Notes: generated from the sequence alone by a model not told the origin. Positions 45,981-58,900 are shown, numbered from the stretch's first letter. The stretch is 64,000 nt of DNA from Lasiodiplodia sp. COLG20 (GCA_009801085.1 VNWV01000001.1:3286001-3350000); one strand, 5' to 3'. A program made the numbers and translations.

Positions 45981-48900
45981 TTACGCTTAAAACTTTATAC
46001 TATAAGAGACTAAAGAACGAAATTAAAAAAGTAATAGCGCTTTATAAGAATATTAAAACTTTAAAAGCTATAATTTAGCTAGCTCTTAAAATAGAGCGAC
46101 TTTAGAACGAATATAAATAAGACTAAAAAACGTACTAACTAAAGAACTTTCTAAAATAGTCGCGCTATATCTAGAATAGAGACGACGTTATAAAACTTAA
46201 TACGGTTTATAAAGAAAAGAAGAAGTTTAATAATAAAAAAAAAGATAAATAGTAAACGCGTAAATAAATTTCTTAGTAATAAACTCGGTTTAATAAGAGA
46301 CTTTATATTTATTATAATATTAAGTAGTATAAGAGATATCTTTTTAAATATATTAAAAAACTATATAGAAAAATCGCGACTATCGATAAGAAAGAGAATT
46401 CTAAGAAAGTCGCTTTAGCGACTACTAAAAAAGTTAGCTACGTAGCTATAAGCTAGATAGTTTATTACGACGACTACTACGTAATCTATAAGAGTAAGAA
46501 GTAGAACGTAAACTAATATTCTAAAAAGTTTTAACGCGTTTATACCGCTTTACGTACTTCTACGTAAAAAGAAATCTAAAAGTTTAGCGAGAATCTAATA
46601 AACGATAAGAAAATTCTTAATAGCGAAGAAAGTTTTCGCGTCTATACGTTTAAATCTAGTAAAGATAAAGTAAAGCGCTAATAAAATAAAGTTACTCTAA
46701 TTAGAATTAAAAAGTATCTAAACTAATACGAAAAAATAAGACGTACTAACGACTTTATACTTATAACTATTTAGATTCTCGCGGTACGATTAGATATATC
46801 TACGAAATAATATTAGATTAAAACGAGAATCGTATAGTTTTATATCTATTATAAGAATTAGTAGAAAGAATAGAATCTTTCTTTCTAGAACGCTAACGAA
46901 ATTACTAGCTAGCTATAGAACGAAGCGCGAGACGCGTAATAGCGAAAAGATAGAGTATATTTAAAAAATATAGTAAGAACGCTAAAAATATACGAAATAA
47001 CTATATTTTAAAAAGATATTCTCTAATAGATTCTTTTACTTAAATATAAGCGCTCTATAATATAATACTAAGTTTATAATAAAAGAATCTACTATCGACG
47101 AAAAATTAGAAGATAGTAGTAGACGTAATAGAAGAAGACTCTACTTTATACGAAAAAATAGAATCTTTACTTTTACGATAATATCTCTTAATTATCGAGT
47201 AATAGTTTTTTTTTACGCTATTAGATAAGAAGATTATAAGAATCGCGTTTATATAAGCTCTATAATATTTCTTAATTAAAAAACTAGACGGTCTTTTTAG
47301 TTTAAAACTCTAAAAAAGATCGTCTACTAGATCTCTTAACTAGATTATAAGTATATCGAATAGAAAAATATCTACTAAAATAGAACTTATAAATTTACTA
47401 TATATACTAATACGTATTAGTAACTACTATATAAAGACTATAATTAATAGTAGCGCGTAAGAAAATTTTATCGATTTCGTCTACGTCGCTAGACTATATA
47501 TATACTACTAAATAAAGAATTAACTCTACTTACTAGTTACTATAAACGAATTACTAGCTAAGTAGAAATAAATCTATTTAGAAATTAATACGATTTCTAT
47601 TTCTATCGATAACTATAAAAAATATATTAATCTAGACCTTATAACGATTTTAGAATATAATATTATTTTTAGAATACTATAGTTTAAGATATACGAGCTA
47701 TAAATTAGCTAGAGTACGAAAAAAGTTAGTTTTCTAAAAAAGAAATATATAAAATATCTTATTATCGTAAAATAAATAAGCTAGACGCTAAAGAATAGAG
47801 CTAAAGCTAAAAGCTAGAGCTAAAAGAGCTAAAGCTAAAGCTAAAAGTTAAAAGCTTAAAACGTAGAGCTAAAAAAAGACGTAGAAGTATTAAGTTTTAT
47901 TAATATCTAGAAAATATTTTATACGATAATTTAGTATATAAGACGTAAGAGTAGAAGAATTTATAAAATATATTTTAAATCTAGTAAGAAAATAGAATAG
48001 AAAATTATAGCTAAAATATAGCGATTAATAAAATCTTATACGAAAAATAACTATCTAAAATTAGTTAAAGAAGACTACTTCTAGAGAATATACGCTAGAT
48101 ATAATAAGAGATTTATTAAGAAATCTATCTAGCTAAATAGAGAATATATTATAAATAATATTTAAAAAGAGATAGATAACTCTAAAGAAAAGAAAGCTCT
48201 AATACTAGAATTAAAAATAATACTACTATAGTTTTAAATATAGTAGCTAGTATTTTAGAAAAGAGAAAAAGAATAATTACTAAAATACTAATTATAGAAT
48301 TACGAGATATCTTTTATTCTAAAAATATAATCCGCGTTTAAGCTAATTTACTTTCTCTTATAAAAGAAAAGTAAGACTTTAAGAGAATATATTAATAAAA
48401 ATATTAAATAAGACTATATACGGTCTTCATTATTATTAATTAAATACTCTATTCTATTTATTTTAAAGAAAAACGATAAGCTTCGTCTCTATATTAATTA
48501 TAAATAACTAAACGATATTACGATAAAAAACCGATATTTATTATCTCGTATTAATAAGCTATAAGATAAGACTTAAGAGACGAAGTATTTTACTAAGTTT
48601 AATCTTAGAGACGACTACTATCTCGTATAAATTAAGAAAAAAAAAGAATAGAAAATAGTATTCTAAATACGTTATAATTACTTTAAATATATAGTTATAT
48701 CGTTTAGGCTTACTAACGCTTTAGTAATATTTTAGAGTTTAGTTAATAACGTATTACGTTTATATTTAAATATATTTTATATAGCTTATTTAAATAATAT
48801 TTTAATCTACTTAAAAACTCTCGAAGAATATATAAAATATATTAAAAAAATACTAAACGTACTTTAAAAATAGAGACTATCTATAGTATCTAAGAAGTAT

Positions 48901-51692
48901 AAATAATACTTCTAAAAGATAAAATATTTAGAATTTATTATTACTCTAAACTATATTAGTATAGACGAAGCTAAGTTAGACGTAATTAAAGACTAGTCTA
49001 TACTAAAAACCGTTAAGAAGATATAATTCTTTCTTAATTTCGCTAACTTTTATCGTAAATTTATTAATAAATACGTAGCGATATATAAGTTACTTATTCG
49101 TCTTACTTAAAAAGAGTACAAATTTAAATAGAAAGAGAAATAGTAGCGGGTTTTTAACTTATTAAAGCGAATATTCTACGAAGCTTTTATGTTTAAAATT
49201 TATAACTTTAAGCTCTTTATTATTATAAAAACTAACGTATTAAACTATACTATTAAAGTCTATCTTAGTTAGCTTAATAAATAAAAAAGACTATACTCGA
49301 TCGCGTACTACTTTAGAAAAATAATATCTCTAAAGCTTAACTATAACGTCTATAATAAGAAACTTTTAGTTATTATTATAATATTTAAAGAATAGAGATA
49401 CTACTTAGAAGACGTAAAATACTAAATATTAATATATTATAACTATAAGAATCTTACGTACTTTACTACTACGAAGAAACTAACTAGAAAGTAAGTTAAA
49501 TAGACTAAGAAATTAGCGTTATATAATATAAAAATTATTTATAGAAAGAGATCTAAAAACGCTCGCGTAGACGCGCTAAGTAAAAGAGTCGACTATATAA
49601 AAAAAAAGCTAAAACTATAGTTTATAATACTTAAATAGTAGAAAGACGAAACTTTTATATTTACTAAAGCGTACGTATTTATATTTAGAATCGTCTAATT
49701 ATAGCTTAAGAGAAACTTAAAAACTAATTTATCGCTTACTCTAGTTAGACTACTAGTATTAACGATACGTTTAGAGAGTAACGTCTAGACGTAAAAAATT
49801 TAAAAAATCTACGTTTATAATATAATAGTTTAGAAACTTAAAAAAAATAAAGAATAACCTTCAAATTATATAAGACGCTAAAGATATAATTTTATATTTA
49901 AAATTAATCTACGTTTCGATAAAACTTCGAAAGAAACTCGTTAGAGATATTTACGAAATACTAGTATACGATTATTAAGAAATAAAAAAGACGATAGAGT
50001 AAATAACTAGAAACTACTACTTTTAGAGTTTAAGAAGAATAGTCTAAAAAATAGTCTCGTAATATAACTTATATATTTAAAGTAAAACCGTGAGATATAT
50101 ATTCTACGAACTACTTTAGCTAATTATAGTTCTAAAAAGACTCTAGTAATTAATCTTACTAGACTTTATTATAAATCTATTCGAGTTAGTTAAACTTTTA
50201 ATTAATATTAAGTACGACTTAATTCTAGTTATTATTAATAGACTTACTAAGTACGCGTATTATCTACTATATTTTAAATTAATAAACGTAAAAGAGCTAA
50301 TCTATATATTTCTTAAAATAATTCTAGATAATTATAGACTATTAGAAGAGCTTATATTAGATAGAGATCGGCTATTTATATTTTAATTTTAATAGAGTCT
50401 TACTCGATAGCTTAAAGCTAAGTATAAACTCTTAATAATAGTATATTCTTAAATAGATAAATAGACTAAGCGTATAAATTAGACGTTAGAATAATATCTA
50501 CGCTATTATCTTAACTATATCTAAAATAATTAGATTATATTACTATTATTAGTATAATTTACGTATAATAGCTCGAAGGCGTTAGCTATCTAGAAGTTCT
50601 TATTCTACGCTAATTATAGACGCGAGCTAATAACTTATAAAGAAGAAATTCTAAGCGAATCGCTAGTCTAAAAAGAAATTTTTAAGGCGAACTAGTTAAA
50701 AAAAACTCTATAAATAACTTAGTCTCGATATTAAATTTAATAGATATTTAATATTCTACTACTATAATAAATAGTACTAAAAGATATTAAAGCTAAAAAG
50801 AAAAGATAAAGTTTATCTTCTTAAAAAGAATATTAAAACTCGACGACTAAATAATAAACTAGACTTTAAGAAAATCGAACTATTTAAAATTAAAGAAAAG
50901 CTAAGCGAAGTTATATACCGTCTTAAACTATTTAGTACTATATAAATAAATCTAGTATTCTATATAAAACTACTTAAACTAACTTTTTAAAAACGTTATT
51001 TTAGTAAAAGAAATCGAAGAAATAACTTTAAAAAATCTAGACGCTAATAAGAATAAAGATTAGATCGTAAAAAAAATTCTTAATAGCGGCTACTATAATA
51101 ATTAATTTAAATATCTTATTAAGTAAAAAGAAGACTAGAATAATATCTAGAAATTACTAGAAAACTATAAAGATTATAAAGACCTTATTATAGACTTTTA
51201 TCGTTAAAATCTAGATTAATCTAGACTAAAGACGCGTTAATTACGAAAATATCTAAAGATTTAAAATTAAGATTTAAAGTCTAACGCGTCTAATTAACTA
51301 ATTTAGAACTCTCTAGCGACGTAATACTAAAATTAGCTCTAAAAAACTTAATAGTTCGAATAGAATTCGTAAAAATATTAGCTAAGAACTCGCTACGTAA
51401 ACGCTTTAGTAATCGCTTCTTTTTAACGTTTTTAGAGTTAATAGAGCTTTTAAAATCTATACTTTTAATATACTCTAATTTTTTAAGACTTTTAAAACTT
51501 TAGCGACGTAGAGTAGTACGATAGAAATAAAAAAAAATTTTAAAAATTTTAGTAAAAGAACGCTTCTTAGAAGATATAATAATAACTTATTAAGAAAAAA
51601 GAAATAAAAAACTAAAGACTACTAACGACGCGATATATATTATAGTAAAATAAAAGAATTTTTAAGCTAAAAATTTCTAAAAGAGAAAGTAG
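45981..51692 (+). pseudogene. Outer G2 gag-pol, RIP-degraded
   Basis: Continues gag from 8571. Zinc knuckle remnant about 46285-46345 (Cys to Tyr). RT about 48420-48870 with AYLNNILIYL at 48780-48805 (YLDD to YLNN). RNase H about 49150-49420 with LNYNVYNKKLLVII. Integrase about 49780-50900 ending in DKVYLLKKN.KT and KLDFKK. The last 700 bp before the LTR is non-coding with a purine-rich end (AAAAGAGAAAGTAG). Confidence 0.84.
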
Positions 51693-52459
51693 TATTACGA
51701 ATTCTAAAAAATATAAACTTTATAATCTTAAAAATAAAAAGCCCGTATAGAAAAACTCGTTATAAAAACTAATAAGTCTTACGAATAAAAGAGTCGTACG
51801 GTTTTAGATTCTATATAGAAATCTAAAGAATATAAAATAACGACGCGTATAAAAATACTAATAAATAGTAGCTAAGATCTATACGAAAAGAACGTCTATA
51901 AGAATACTATAACTTTAAAAAAAAGTATAGACTAGAAAATTTTTTATAAGACGAAGAACTATAGAATTAAGCTAAAAACTAAAAGTTTAAACGTATAATC
52001 GTTTTAAAATAGTATACGAAGATAAGAAGTCGAAAAAGCGAATAAAAGAGAATAGACGAGATATAATATAATATTATAATCGCTTTAAAGTTAAAAGAAT
52101 ACTCTAAACGCTAAGATTATATACGATTTATAGCGAGTCTTTATAAGTTCGAACTCGTAACGGCTTAATCTAAGTTCTTATAAGCTTTAGCTTATAAGAG
52201 CTTTCTAGATTATAACTAGCTTTTTTATAGTATATAAATATACTTATTAGCTAGATATTTAATTCTTTATAGTTAACTTAAAGTTTTAATTTAAATTCTA
52301 TTAATTTAGAGATAATCGACTTACTATATATTATATAATTACGTAATATCTTCTCGTCTAATTATTATTCTTTCTCTCTTATCTCTTTAAGATAAATTTT
52401 ATAATTTACTCGATCTACTAAGCGACTTTAAAGCTTAATAGAAGAAGTCTATCGTTATA
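51693..52459 (+). repeat. 3' LTR of outer G2
   Basis: 767 bp, equal in length to 7123-7889, ending TATCGTTATA and followed by the duplication GTACG. Confidence 0.92.
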
Positions 52460-52464
52460 GTACG

Positions 52465-52872
52465 TTTAAATCTAAATAATATATATCTAAATTTTATAAT
52501 AACGTAAAACTCTTAACGTAATAAAAAATATAAGTATTTTTTAATATATATAATATTATTAAAGCTTAAATTTACTAAATCTAATAAAAAATAAAAAAAT
52601 TTATAGTAAAACTATCGACTTATTTAGCTAAAAAGATTATTAAAATCGACTTTTTTTTCGCGTAAGAAAACGTTAATAAAGACTAAAATTTAATTATTTT
52701 CTATCTTTTTATAATAATAAGAAGGCTAAAAAATAGTATTTACTATAAATTTTTTTTTTATCTACGTAAAAACGTTAGCGTTTTAGAAAAAAAATTTAAT
52801 ATATACTTTTAGATTCGGACGTACTATTTAGACTAAATAACTATTAAATATATATAATTTTATATTTACTCT
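52465..52872 (+). mobile_element. Right part of the MITE split by G2
   Basis: Begins with the subterminal AAATCTAAATAATATATAT region and ends TATTTACTCT. It is followed by AGTAATATA (52873-52881), the partner of 7061-7069. It aligns with 62370-62789 in the same orientation. Confidence 0.86.
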
Positions 52873-52881
52873 AGTAATATA

Positions 52882-53976
52882 AAAGCTATTATTTTTTTAT
52901 TATTTTTTTTTAAACTATTAGTAAAAACTTTATAGAGTAATTATTAAAAGTAACTCTTTAATTTAAAAGCGATTTAAAGCGATTCGTTTACTTTATTAAA
53001 ATTTAAAAAGCGTTACTAGAATAATTCTAGTACGTATTATATTATAATATACTTTTATAAATTAATAATTTTTTACGATAAATTATTAAATTATTTATAT
53101 TTTAATTTTTATTTTCTTAATTACCTACTTATTTACTAAATTACTTAGATTTTTTAAAATTTTTAATTTTTTTAAGATATCTTCGCGAAAGTATTATACT
53201 TTTTTAAAATAATTATATTATTTTATAAAACTTATTTAAACGCTTTTATAATATATTTTTAATAATTTTTATATCGTATTTTTCGACTAAAATTTAATAA
53301 AAACTTATAATAGAAATAGCTAAATTTTTTACTTAATAAATACGTTTTTTTTTAATTTTTATTTTATTATTATACGTAGTTTTAGCTATACTTTTTAATA
53401 GTTAAACTAAAAATTCGATAACTAGAAAATCTATAAAATAATTTTAAAAAAATTAAAAATATAGATAATTAAGTAAATAGATAAATAATTTAGAAAATAA
53501 AAATTAGAATATAGATAATTTAGTAATATACTAATTTTTTTATTAAAATATCTATTTTTTATTATAGTAGATATTTCTAGACTTAGCTATTATTATTATA
53601 ATAAAAAAAATAAAAGTTTTAGTATTATTAAACTTTTATAACGCGTTAAATATTATAAATTTTAATAAAGAGATTACTCTTAGACTAAAAAGTTTAATAA
53701 AGAGATAATTATTAAAAATAATTTATATTTATTTTAAAATTATTAAAAATAACTCTCTTTAGTCTAAAAATAACTCTTTATTAAAATCTACTATATTTAA
53801 TATATCGTAAAAGATTAATAATACTATAATTTTTATATACTTTCTATTATAATAATAATAAATAAGTCTAAAAATACGGTAAATTACTTAATTATCTATA
53901 ATTTAATTTTTATTTTTTAAATTATCTATCTATTTATTAAATTATCTAAATTTTTTAAAAAATTTAATTTTTTTAA
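52882..53976. repeat. AT-rich DNA with long inverted-repeat arms (family W)
   Basis: An arm at about 53080-53172 is inverted at about 53440-53535. The left arm is repeated in the same orientation at about 53885-53970. Shared text: AAATTATCTATATTTTAATT and similar. A relative lies at 58780-58860. Between them, 53652-53690 and 53756-53790 form another inverted pair (TTTTAATAAAGAG). These look like small hairpin-type transposons, perhaps nested, with no coding capacity. Confidence 0.6.
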
Positions 53977-54446
53977 GAGAAAAATATAAAATTATATATA
54001 TTTAATAGCTACTTAGTTTAAATAGTATACTCGAATCTAAATAGTATATATTTAAAAAAAAATTCTCTCTAAAACGCTAACGTTTCTACGTAGATAAAAA
54101 AATATTTTTATAGTAAATACTATTTTTTAGCCTTTACACTATTATAAAAAAAATAAAAAATATTTAAATTTTAGTCTTTATTAACGTTTTCTTACGCGAA
54201 AAAAAAGTCGATTTTAATAATCTTTTTAGCTAAATAAGTCGATAGTTTTACTATAAATTTTTTTATTTTTTATTAGATTTAGTAAATTTAAGCTCTAATA
54301 GTATTATATATATTAAAAAATACTTATATTTCTTATTATATTAAGGGTTTTACGTTATTATAAAATTTAAGATATATACTATTTAGATTTAGATATACTA
54401 TTTAGATCGAATAACTACTAAATATATACGATTTTATATTTACTCT
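53977..54446 (-). mobile_element. MITE copy, reverse orientation relative to 62322
   Basis: 470 bp, starts GAGAAAAATATAAAATT and ends GATTTTATATTTACTCT, with ends inverted to each other over about 70 bp. The internal CTAATAAAAAATAAAAAAAT-type segments are inverted compared with 62322-62789. No 9-bp duplication is visible. Confidence 0.8.
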
Positions 54447-54492
54447 AGATCTTAATCTTAAATATTTAATTTAAAATTTACGTAATTAAATA

Positions 54493-54946
54493 GAAGTAAT
54501 TACTAAATAGTATATATTTCGCGCTACGTAGACTAAATAGTATATACGAAACTAAATAGTATATACTAAAATTTTTATTTCTATAATAATAACGTTTCTA
54601 TATAGAAATAAATCTTTTTCTATAATAATTAATATTTTTTAGCCTCTCTACTATTATAAAAATAAAAAATTAATTAAATTTAAGCGATAATCGCGTCTTA
54701 AAATAGTTAATTTTTAAATATTTTTTTTAGCTAAAAAAATCGATATTCTCGCTATAGAAAATATTATTTTTTATTATAATAAGTAAATATACGTCGAAAT
54801 ACTATTATATATATAAAAATATACTTATATTTTAACTTCGTTAAGGCTTCTACGTTATTATAAAAATTTTAATATATACTATTTAGTTCTATATATACTA
54901 TTTAGTCCGCTCGGATACTAAATATATACTATTTAGTAATTACTTT
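54493..54946. mobile_element. MITE copy with 9-bp target duplication
   Basis: 454 bp. Terminal repeats begin GAAGTAATTACTAAATAG, and each end carries three ACTAAATAGTATATA-type motifs. Flanked by AATTAAATA at 54484-54492 and 54947-54955, an exact 9-bp duplication. The sequence is a diverged subfamily of the 62322 element. Confidence 0.85.
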
Positions 54947-54967
54947 AATTAAATATCGTTATTTAAA

Positions 54968-55440
54968 GAGATAATTACTAAATAGTATCTTTTTCGCGAT
55001 TTTTAAACTAAATAGTACTTTTTAGTTTTAAATAATATCTCTTTAAATTTTATCGCTAAAATATTAACGTTTTTATATATAAATTAATTATCTTTATACT
55101 AATATATATTTTATAGTCTCTTTTCTATTATAAAAGTATAGAAATAATTAAAGTTTAGTCTTTAGTAACGTATTATTACGTTCGAAAAAAAGTCGATTTT
55201 TAAAAAGATTTTAGTAGAATAAATTAACATTTCTATAATATAAAATATTATTTTCTATTAGAATTAGTAAATTTAAGTATAAATAGTATTATATATATAA
55301 GAAAATACTTATATTACTTATTTCGTTAACGTTATATAGCGGTTTAAATATAATAGATTAAGTAAAGAGATACTATTTAGAATTAAAAAGTACTATTTAG
55401 TCCGCGCGGCGCGAAATATATACTATTTAGTAATTACTTC
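54968..55440. mobile_element. MITE copy with 9-bp target duplication
   Basis: 473 bp. Starts GAGATAATTACTAAATAG and ends CTATTTAGTAATTACTTC. The exact 9-bp duplication TTATTTAAA is at 54959-54967 and 55441-55449. It sits only 21 bp from the previous copy. Confidence 0.87.
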
Positions 55441-55449
55441 TTATTTAAA

Positions 55450-56150
55450 CGAGTAATTTAATTTAAAATATTCGCGTAACTTAAATTACTTCTAAAAATC
55501 GCGTATATTAGTCTTTTTTTAGTCTCTTTTTAGTCTTTTTTTTTAATAAAAATCGCGTAGATAACGTAGTTACTAAAAATATATATATATCTACTATACT
55601 CGTTAATTCTTTTAGTAAAAAATAGCTATTATAGCTAAAATACTACTATTTTAAGTCGGTTTAATTTTCGTAAACTAGTAAAATATTAGAAATATAATAA
55701 GAGTATATCTAGCTAGTCGTAATAAGTTCTTTAAGTAAAATAAAGCTAATAAAAAACGAATATACTAGATATATAAAAATAATAATTATAAATTTAAATT
55801 ATATATTAAAGAGAAGAAAGATAAGTAATTTACTTATTTTATATAAATTATAAGCTAATTAATTAATAAGAAAATACTATTATATACTAGCTAAAATTAT
55901 ATATATATATCGATCTAAAATTATACTATAACTAGCGATTTAACTATTTAGTTAAATTACTAGTTAATTATTAGCGTAATTCGATTAAGAAGAACTCTTA
56001 AATACGACTAAATTTAATTTATATACTAGAGCGAATTAACTACGGGGTCTAAATTAACTACTAGTAAGTATAGCGTATACGAGATACGGTAAAATAGAAT
56101 ATATTTAACGATAATTTATAAATAATTCGTCGTATTTAAGTAAGTTTTAT
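55450..56150. other. AT-rich RIP-mutated sequence, unidentified
   Basis: A weak plus-strand coding-like stretch lies around 55.6-56.0 kb, with stop codons of RIP type. I recognise no motif. A short TTTTTTTAGTC repeat lies at about 55515-55545. Confidence 0.4.
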
Positions 56151-56164
56151 ACTCTACTATTAAT

Positions 56165-56745
56165 TTACTATAAAAATCGACTTAGAATAGCCTAATTACA
56201 CGCTATTTTTTTAGTAAATTACTATTTACTATTAAAATCGACTTAAAATAGCTTAATTACGCGCTATTATTTCAGTAATTTAGTAGTAATTAGTAAATTA
56301 CTAAAATAATAGCGCGTAATTAAACTATTCTAAGTCGAATTTTACTAATATATAACTACTAGTTAGTTTCTATTACTAATAAGTTCGAATTTTAATAAAA
56401 ACTAAACTAAATACGAGCTATTAATACTTATAGTACGTAATATATCGACTAAATTACGTATAATTAATAGATAAAATACGCTACTTCTATAGAATATTCT
56501 TAATTTAACTAAATAACGTTAAGTATTTTTAAATTTAGTAATTTACTCTAGATATTCTTTCGAAAATAGTATATACTACTAGTACTAAAAAATATTTAGA
56601 ATAATACTATACGGCGATTTATAGTCTATAGTTAAAAATAAATAAGATTTCTACTTATAAACTAGGTCTAAATAAAATATTAGACTAAATTAATAGAGAT
56701 AAGTAATTTACTAAAATAATAGCGTTTAATTAAGCTATTTTAATT
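56165..56745. repeat. Direct and inverted copies of a ~45-bp sequence
   Basis: ATCGACTTAGAATAGCCTAA near 56175 is followed by a second direct copy near 56240 (ATCGACTTAAAATAGCTTAA). An inverted copy lies at about 56295-56345 (TAAACTATTCTAAGTCGA) and a further inverted copy at about 56705-56745. All include ACGCGCTATT..TAGTAA or its complement. The arrangement suggests ends of a small inverted-repeat transposon. Confidence 0.65.
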
Positions 56746-57289
56746 TAAATTTTAGTTACGTATTTAAATAGTAGTAATATCTAACTACGATTGTAGTTTA
56801 GATACTACTAGTAAAGAACGTATATAATTTATTATTAATTTTATTAATAAAACGTATTTTTTCGTTAATTTTTAAAATTTTTATATACTATACCGCTACG
56901 TACACGTACTTATTACTATATTTAATAATATATCTCTAAATTACGTAAAAGAATATTATTTAGTAGTAAACTACTACGTTTTTTACTATAATTCTCGTTT
57001 TTTATAGCTATTTACTATAAATTTAATACTTCTAAATAGTAATACTAAATTAATTATAGCTAAAATAGCTATAAGAGAATGTAAAAAATCTTATAAAAAC
57101 GCTTATAGACGTTATTTAACTATCTAATAATAACTACGTCTTATATAAAAATGTAAAAAGAAAAGAAATACTATTAAGAGTTCTTATATAATTTACTAAC
57201 GCGATTATATTATTAAAAGACGTAAATAGAACGATTTTAACGAAAAAAATAAAAAAAAATAACTTTTTAAGCGATTTTAGCGAAGAAAA

Positions 57290-57405
57290 CGACTTTTCTA
57301 ACGAGTTTTATAGTTTTTCTAATAAAAAAAGCGACTAGAAGAATTAAAATAAATAAAAAAGCGATTAAAAGAATTAAAAAAGCGATTAAAGCGACTAAAA
57401 AAGAG
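57290..57405. repeat. Degenerate tandem repeat, left part
   Basis: Repeats of AAAAAGCGATTAAAAGAATT and variants. The same array resumes at 57885 after a MITE, so the MITE landed inside it. Confidence 0.65.
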
Positions 57406-57880
57406 AAAAAATACTAAATAGTATATATTTAGAGCCGACCGAACTAAATAATATATATTTCGTCTAAATAGTATATATTTTAAACTAAATAATATATATT
57501 ATTTATATTTAAACCGCTATAAAACTTTAACGCAACTTAAATATAAGTATTTTTATATTTATATATAAGTATTTAAACTTATATTTACTAATTATAATAA
57601 GAAAAAATTTATTTCTATATTAAGAATATCGATTTATTTAGATAAAATATTTCGTTAAAATTAACTTTTTTTATTACGTAGAAAAGCGTTAATAAAGACT
57701 AAATTTTTTTTTAATATTTTATAATAGTATATATACTAAAAATATTAATTAAAATAAAAATAATTATTTTCTTCGTAGTATCGTTAATATTTTAGCGATA
57801 AAATATAATATATACTATTTAGACGATATATATACTATTTAGTTTACTTAGTATTAAATATATACTATTTAGTATTTTTC
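57406..57880. mobile_element. MITE copy inserted in a tandem repeat
   Basis: 475 bp, starting AAAAAATACTAAATAGTATA and ending ATACTATTTAGTATTTTTC, with the repeated subterminal motif at both ends. The interior resembles the other copies (TATTTACTAATTATAATAAG). No clear duplication, as expected in a low-complexity target. Confidence 0.78.
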
Positions 57881-58080
57881 TTTTAAAAAAGTAACTAGAA
57901 AGACTAAATTATATAAAAAAGCGACTAAAGCGACTAAAAAAGTTAAATTATATAAAAAAGCGATTAGAAGAACTAAATTATATAAAAGAGTAACTAAAAA
58001 AACTAAATTATATAAAAAAAAATAATTAGAAAAGCGATTAAAAGAACTAAAAGAACTAAAAAAACGACTAAGAAACTTTT
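57881..58080. repeat. Degenerate tandem repeat, right part
   Basis: About 27-28-bp units of the form AACTAAATTATATAAAAAAG followed by CGACTAGAAG, at least five copies with RIP-type variation. Confidence 0.7.
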
Positions 58081-58900
58081 ATAAATAGTTAAAATAACTA
58101 GTAGTTACTAGATAGCGATATAAAAGACTAGTAAATACTAAAAAATATTTAAAAAAGCGACTAAATTAAATAAACTAGCTAGATATTATAGAAATCTAAG
58201 TAAATATCGTAAAATTTAAACTAAGATACGCTATTTAGAGTAATAATAAATTAAAATCTAATAAGTAGTTAATAAAGCGACGAGTTTTCTCTTAATTTTA
58301 TTCTTTAAATACGTAATTTAAAGTATTTTACGTTTAAATTACGCTCTAGCGTAAAAAAAAAGATAGTTTATTTTATAAATACTAGATAAATAGCTAAAAG
58401 CGAGGATAAGTTACTATAATTTACTATTTTTATAGCGTTTTAGTATTAAAGACTTATATTTTACTAAAAAAAATAGTATTTGAATTAGCTTATTTATATA
58501 AAAAAATACGAAGTAAATTTCTCGCTACTACGTACTTCGAAAATTACTAAATTTAAAATTTAAGTTTATAATAATATATAAAAGTATAATTAAGATTTTC
58601 GTATAATTTAGTTAAGAAATAGACGAGAAATTACTTATTTTTTTAAAAAACTAGATAATTTAGTAAATCTAGGCTAGTCTATTTACTAAATTAACTATAA
58701 TTATATATTATTTACTAAATTAACTACTTTACGTATTAATATAGAGCTAGTATTTCGTAATTTACTAAATTATCTTTAGTAAATAATTAGATAAATATTT
58801 AGATAATTTAGAAAATAAAAATCGAAATATAAATAATTTAGTAATATACTAATTAATTAATACTAATAACTTTATCGTTAAGAAAATACTACTATTAATT
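58081..58900. other. AT-rich sequence with a family-W arm
   Basis: Mostly featureless RIP-mutated DNA. About 58660-58860 holds repeated AATTTACTAAATTATC-type text related to the arms at 53.1-53.5 kb. No gene supported. Confidence 0.5.

Larger units (their letters stand above)
7123..52459 (+). mobile_element. Outer Ty3/Gypsy element G2, split by nested insertions
   Basis: Both LTRs are 767 bp (7123-7889, 51693-52459), start TATTA (ancestral TGTTA) and end TTATA (ancestral TTACA), and share the target duplication GTACG. The element's own sequence is 7123-8571 plus 45981-52459, about 7.9 kb, a normal Gypsy length. Order: LTR, gag, protease region, reverse transcriptase, RNase H, integrase, LTR. 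All frames are broken by RIP stops (CAG/CAA/TGG to TAG/TAA), so it is dead. The remaining 37.4 kb inside it is younger insertions. Confidence 0.88.
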
